Assembly (NCBI RefSeq): GCF_002043005.1
Contig: NZ_CP020330.1
Span: 4,234,001-4,298,000 of the forward strand
Direction of reading: 5' to 3'
DNA: 64,000 nt
Origin: Martelella mediterranea DSM 17316
GTDB lineage: Bacteria; Pseudomonadota; Alphaproteobacteria; Rhizobiales; Rhizobiaceae
Under the pieces are notes generated by a model, which had not been told where the DNA came from, made no database searches, and was given only the letters and a program-made list of their open reading frames with translations. A program made the position numbers and the translations under genes. Shown one piece after another: positions 61,387 to 64,000 of the stretch. The number at the start of each line of letters is the position of its first letter. Position 1 is the stretch's first letter.

Positions 61387-62552
61387 CAGGGCTATCGCAT
61401 ATGAGCGATCATTGAGATTAGGAAGGTATCGTCCCATCCGGCTTTTTTCATTTTGCGCCGGATGGACGCCTTGTCCGGGTGGTGTCGGATGATGTTGAGA
61501 GCGAGCTTGCGAAGGATCGAGAGGTTCCGGGGCCCGTGATCCTTTCGGTTTCTGGCGGCGTCTTCGCAGAAGGCGACGTCGAGCACCCAGTGCAGTTGGT
61601 TCTCGATCGTCCAGTGCGCTCTGGCGATGTCCAGAAAGGCGGTAGCGCTGACTGACCTGGACAGCAGGAAATGTCGGATGTGACGCGTTTGCCGGCCATC
61701 GGGCTCCACCCGGATGCTTTCAAGCCGTGCGATCGCCTTGACGCCGGGAAAATCCATTCCTTCCGCCTTGACGATGACGGCGCGTCGGGTTTCGGTTCTG
61801 TCATGGGCCTTGCCATCGGCCTTTTCGGCTCTGTCGGGGTTGCTTTCCTTTTCAAGCAGGGCGATCGCCCGGTTGAGAAGGCCCGGTTGGTTGCCCTTGA
61901 GTGCAAGCGCATAGTCGGCGCCGGTCTTGAGAATGGCAGAGGCTGTGTCTGCCCTGCAATGCAGCGCGTCAGCCGTGACGATGCAGCCATCCAGCGACAA
62001 GCATGAAAGAGCTTGCAGAACGCCTTTGACTTCACTGCGGCCCGGCGCGAGCTGCTGGCCGATGACCATGCGCTGGTCGGCGGCCCAGATGTTGACCAGA
62101 TGCAGGGGCGAGGCCTTGTCGCCGCGTTTGTAGGCCCCGCGCACGGCCTTGCCGTCGATGGCGATGACGCCGCTGATGGATTTTGCGAAAGCCTGCGCGA
62201 AGCGTGCAAAGACCGTTTCGAAAGCCTCAGGGTCGATATGTCTGAAAACATTCGAGAAAACGTCGTGACTGGGAGTGCCGTAAGGCAGAGGCACGATCTC
62301 CTTCAAAAGCTTGTGCTTGGAGACGCCAAAGTCGGCCATGTCCTGACAGGTTTCGGCCCCGCACAGCACCGCGGCCAAGGCAATGAACAAAACGCTGTTC
62401 AGCGAATAGCGGACATTGGCCGCCCGAGGGTCCGGAACCGACCCGAAAAGAGACGCAAATCCGTCCATCCAACCCTCCACAACAGAAAGGCTGAAGATGA
62501 ATCGATTTGCGTCAAATATTCAATAGCTTAAAAGCCATACGCGATTCCCCTG
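61387..62552 (-). mobile_element. Intact ISAs1-family insertion sequence, 1166 bp
   Basis: Terminal inverted repeats begin CAGGG at both ends: the left reads CAGGGCTATCGCATATG and the right, reversed, CAGGGGAATCGCGTATG, 14 of 17 identical. A single transposase fills the element. A perfect 10-bp target duplication CCCCTTGAGG lies at 61377–61386 and 62553–62562, so the insertion is complete and probably recent. It interrupts no gene; it sits in a palindromic intergenic repeat. Confidence 0.93.
61392..62468 (-). CDS. ISAs1-family DDE transposase
   Basis: 358 residues from the ATG at 62468, which has GGAGGG upstream; a GTG 12 bases earlier is an alternative. Acidic triad candidates lie in AIDGKAVRG, VTADALH and ENQLHWVLDVAFCED. 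LPYGTPSHDVFSNVFRHID and WTIENQLHW are typical of the family. The stop lies inside the left terminal repeat. No frameshift or internal stop, so the element may be active. Confidence 0.93.
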   Translation of the reverse strand: MDGFASLFGSVPDPRAANVRYSLNSVLFIALAAVLCGAETCQDMADFGVSKHKLLKEIVPLPYGTPSHDVFSNVFRHIDPEAFETVFARFAQAFAKSISGVIAIDGKAVRGAYKRGDKASPLHLVNIWAADQRMVIGQQLAPGRSEVKGVLQALSCLSLDGCIVTADALHCRADTASAILKTGADYALALKGNQPGLLNRAIALLEKESNPDRAEKADGKAHDRTETRRAVIVKAEGMDFPGVKAIARLESIRVEPDGRQTRHIRHFLLSRSVSATAFLDIARAHWTIENQLHWVLDVAFCEDAARNRKDHGPRNLSILRKLALNIIRHHPDKASIRRKMKKAGWDDTFLISMIAHMR

Positions 62553-62562
62553 CCCCTTGAGG
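62553..62562. repeat. Right copy of the IS target duplication
   Basis: CCCCTTGAGG immediately right of the element; identical to 61377–61386. Together they show a single clean insertion event. Confidence 0.95.
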
Positions 62563-62718
62563 GGGAGATGTCGCGAAAGCGACAGAGAGGGGTAAAGGGC
62601 GTAAGCCCTAAAAGCCGAGTTCGCAGAAAGGGTTCACCCCTCTCTGCCCCTGTCGGGGCATCTCTCCCTCAAGGGGAGAGATTATTGGCTGAAAGGCCAG
62701 AGAAAGAAGGCGTTCCCC

Positions 62719-63153
62719 TCACCCGGCGATATAGGACTTGATGTGCTCGGCTTCCTGTTCGACCTCGCGGATGCGGGATTTGACGACGTCGCCGATCGAG
62801 ATGATCCCGGCGAGACGGCCGTCGACTTCAACGGGAACGTGACGGAAATGGCGCTTGGTCATCACCTCCATCAATTCGTTGACGCTCACACCCTCGTCGC
62901 AGCGATAGACGTTTTCGGTCATCTCCGTCGAAACCGGATGGGAAAGACATCCCGCCCCGTGCTTGCTGATCGCGCCGACCAGGTCGCGCTCGGTGAAAAT
63001 GCCGACAATGCTGTCATTCCTGCCGACGATCACCACGGCGCCGATCCGGTTTTGATGCAGGATCGTCGCGATTTCCGAAATCGACGTATCGCCCTTCGCG
63101 GTCACGACCGCGCGGCCCTTCTCGGCAAGTATCATTCTCACGGTAATGGACAT
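62719..63153 (-). CDS. CBS-domain protein
   Basis: 144 residues made almost entirely of a CBS pair (Bateman module): repeat 1 about 15–65 with IGAVVIVGRNDSIVGIFTER, repeat 2 about 78–130 with FRHVPVEVDGRLAGIISIGD. Such modules bind adenine nucleotides and act as energy sensors. The ATG at 63153 has GAGGAGG upstream. No catalytic domain is attached. Upstream frame extension is rejected. Confidence 0.9.
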   Translation of the reverse strand: MSITVRMILAEKGRAVVTAKGDTSISEIATILHQNRIGAVVIVGRNDSIVGIFTERDLVGAISKHGAGCLSHPVSTEMTENVYRCDEGVSVNELMEVMTKRHFRHVPVEVDGRLAGIISIGDVVKSRIREVEQEAEHIKSYIAG

Positions 63154-63259
63154 CGAAACCTCCTCGTTTCCGGCGCCGACGCGTGTCCGCCTCCGGCCGG
63201 CCACGCAAAGTCGAATGGTGCATGAGGTTTCGGGCGATTGCAAGGAAACCGTGACCGGT

Positions 63260-63991
63260 TCAGAAAACCAGGGTGCGCGGCCGCTTGACGTCGAACAGCG
63301 GGAAGGTGAGGAAACCGAACAGAAAACCTCCGATATGGGCCTGCCAGGCGATTTCGCCGGCACTGACGCCGGCAAAGCTGACGCCCACCGCGATCAGCAG
63401 ATTGCCGGCCAGCCAGACCAGCACGAAGGCGCGGGCGGTGCGATCGCGGAACACATCGGCAATGGCAAGCCGCGGCCCGAGATGCGCCTGCGGCAGGAAC
63501 CGTCCGCCGGCGAACACGAAGCGGCAGGCCGCCCCCATATAGGCAGAGACCACACCGGACGCGCCGATCAGCACCGTGACCGCGCCCCAATCCGTGGCGG
63601 CGAAGAAGAACGCCGAGGCAGCAGCACTCGTCACCCACAGGATCAGGAAACGCACCGCCCCGATGCGCCGGGCGACGGGCGCGCCGAAGATCGCCAGCCA
63701 GATGGCGTTGAACACGATATGCGTCCAGCCGCCATGCAGCAGCGAATAGGTAAGCGGCGACCACAGCCATGCCCATCCCTGTTGCGAAAGGCTGTGGGCA
63801 TAGCGCACCGGCAGGAACCCGAAGTCCTGCCAGATCATCACATTCGTGCGATAGGAGAGCAGGAATTCCTGCACAAGGAAGATCGCGAACAGCAAGGCCA
63901 GCGCGCCGATCACCACCGGCGGCAGGTTGATGGCGGGCTCGCGACGCCGTTCATGATCCATCCGGCCGCCGCCCATACGCGGTGTCTGCAT
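63260..63991 (-). CDS. Rhomboid-family intramembrane serine protease
   Basis: 243 residues with six or seven membrane helices. The catalytic dyad is S145 in GASGVVSAY and H219 in AHIGGFLFGF; H91 and N95 (GGWTHIVFNAIWL) form the oxyanion site. Appears complete, starting 9 bases from the window edge; an internal ATG at 63961 is an alternative start. Substrates unknown. Confidence 0.9.
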   Translation of the reverse strand: MQTPRMGGGRMDHERRREPAINLPPVVIGALALLFAIFLVQEFLLSYRTNVMIWQDFGFLPVRYAHSLSQQGWAWLWSPLTYSLLHGGWTHIVFNAIWLAIFGAPVARRIGAVRFLILWVTSAAASAFFFAATDWGAVTVLIGASGVVSAYMGAACRFVFAGGRFLPQAHLGPRLAIADVFRDRTARAFVLVWLAGNLLIAVGVSFAGVSAGEIAWQAHIGGFLFGFLTFPLFDVKRPRTLVF

Positions 63992-64000
63992 GATCGCACT

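Larger units (their letters stand above)
61366..62688. repeat. Rhizobiales-type intergenic palindrome split by the IS
   Basis: Removing the IS and one target copy leaves about 147 bp (61366–61386 joined to 62563–62688). Its ends are inverted copies: left CCATAATCTCCCCCCTTGAG, right, reversed, CCAATAATCTCTCCCCTTGA, and further in both read GAGATG…CAGAGAGGGGT. Internal hairpins are GTCGC-GAAA-GCGAC (62570–62583), AGGGC-GTAA-GCCCT (62596–62609) and GCCCC-TGTC-GGGGC (62646–62659). The layout is that of a small non-coding mobile repeat. Confidence 0.8.

Noticed and set aside
62563..62688. Repeated GC-rich hairpins considered as a CRISPR array
   Set aside because: The repeats are inverted, not direct, there are no regular spacers and no cas genes; it is a palindromic intergenic element.

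Overview
The window is about 64 kb of GC-rich chromosomal DNA from an alphaproteobacterium, most likely a member of the Rhizobiales (Rhizobiaceae or a relative). This rests on the order tRNA-Trp–secE–nusG–rplKAJL–rpoBC, the str–S10–spc–alpha ribosomal cluster with adk between secY and rpsM and no rpmJ, degP–rarA close to rplQ, and a Rhizobiales-type intergenic palindrome. The genus cannot be fixed from the sequence alone.

Layout. 1–10.3 kb: the 5' part of rarA, a DegP-like protease, an LprI-like secreted protein, a class D beta-lactamase, ilvD, a small redox/membrane cluster (PepSY protein, cytochrome b561, membrane-tethered LuxR-type regulator, then msrP–msrQ), a DUF817 membrane protein and a cupin. 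10.4–29.8 kb, all on the minus strand: the alpha, spc, S10 and str gene blocks, transcribed from rpsL (29.8 kb) down to rplQ (10.5 kb). 29.8–36.2 kb: an accessory islet (ABC-F ATPase, DUF1906 glycoside-hydrolase-like protein, small unknown protein, CSS–EAL c-di-GMP phosphodiesterase, a decayed copy of the 3' end of rpoC, LysE exporter) between rpoC and rpsL, which are usually neighbours in this order. 36.2–48.5 kb: rpoC, rpoB, rplL, rplJ, rplA, rplK, nusG, secE and tRNA-Trp. 48.7–64 kb: a dimethylglycine-dehydrogenase-like enzyme, an MscS-type channel, DUF924, an AI-2E family transporter, DUF971, moaA–EamA transporter–mobA, a methyltransferase, yidD, an IscU-like scaffold, hisI, an intact ISAs1-family insertion sequence, a CBS protein and a rhomboid protease.

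Most of the window is core transcription and translation machinery. The less ordinary signals are: (1) a frameshifted remnant of the rpoC 3' end about 1 kb downstream of the intact gene, with lysE in between, suggesting insertion or duplication at the end of rpoC; (2) an ISAs1-family element with a perfect 10-bp target duplication, inserted in one arm of a roughly 150-bp intergenic palindrome; (3) a strong intrinsic terminator between rplO and secY and unusually long spacers inside the ribosomal cluster; (4) a membrane-anchored LuxR-type regulator in an apparent operon with a b-type cytochrome. I found no CRISPR array, prophage, secondary-metabolite cluster or recognisable defence system.
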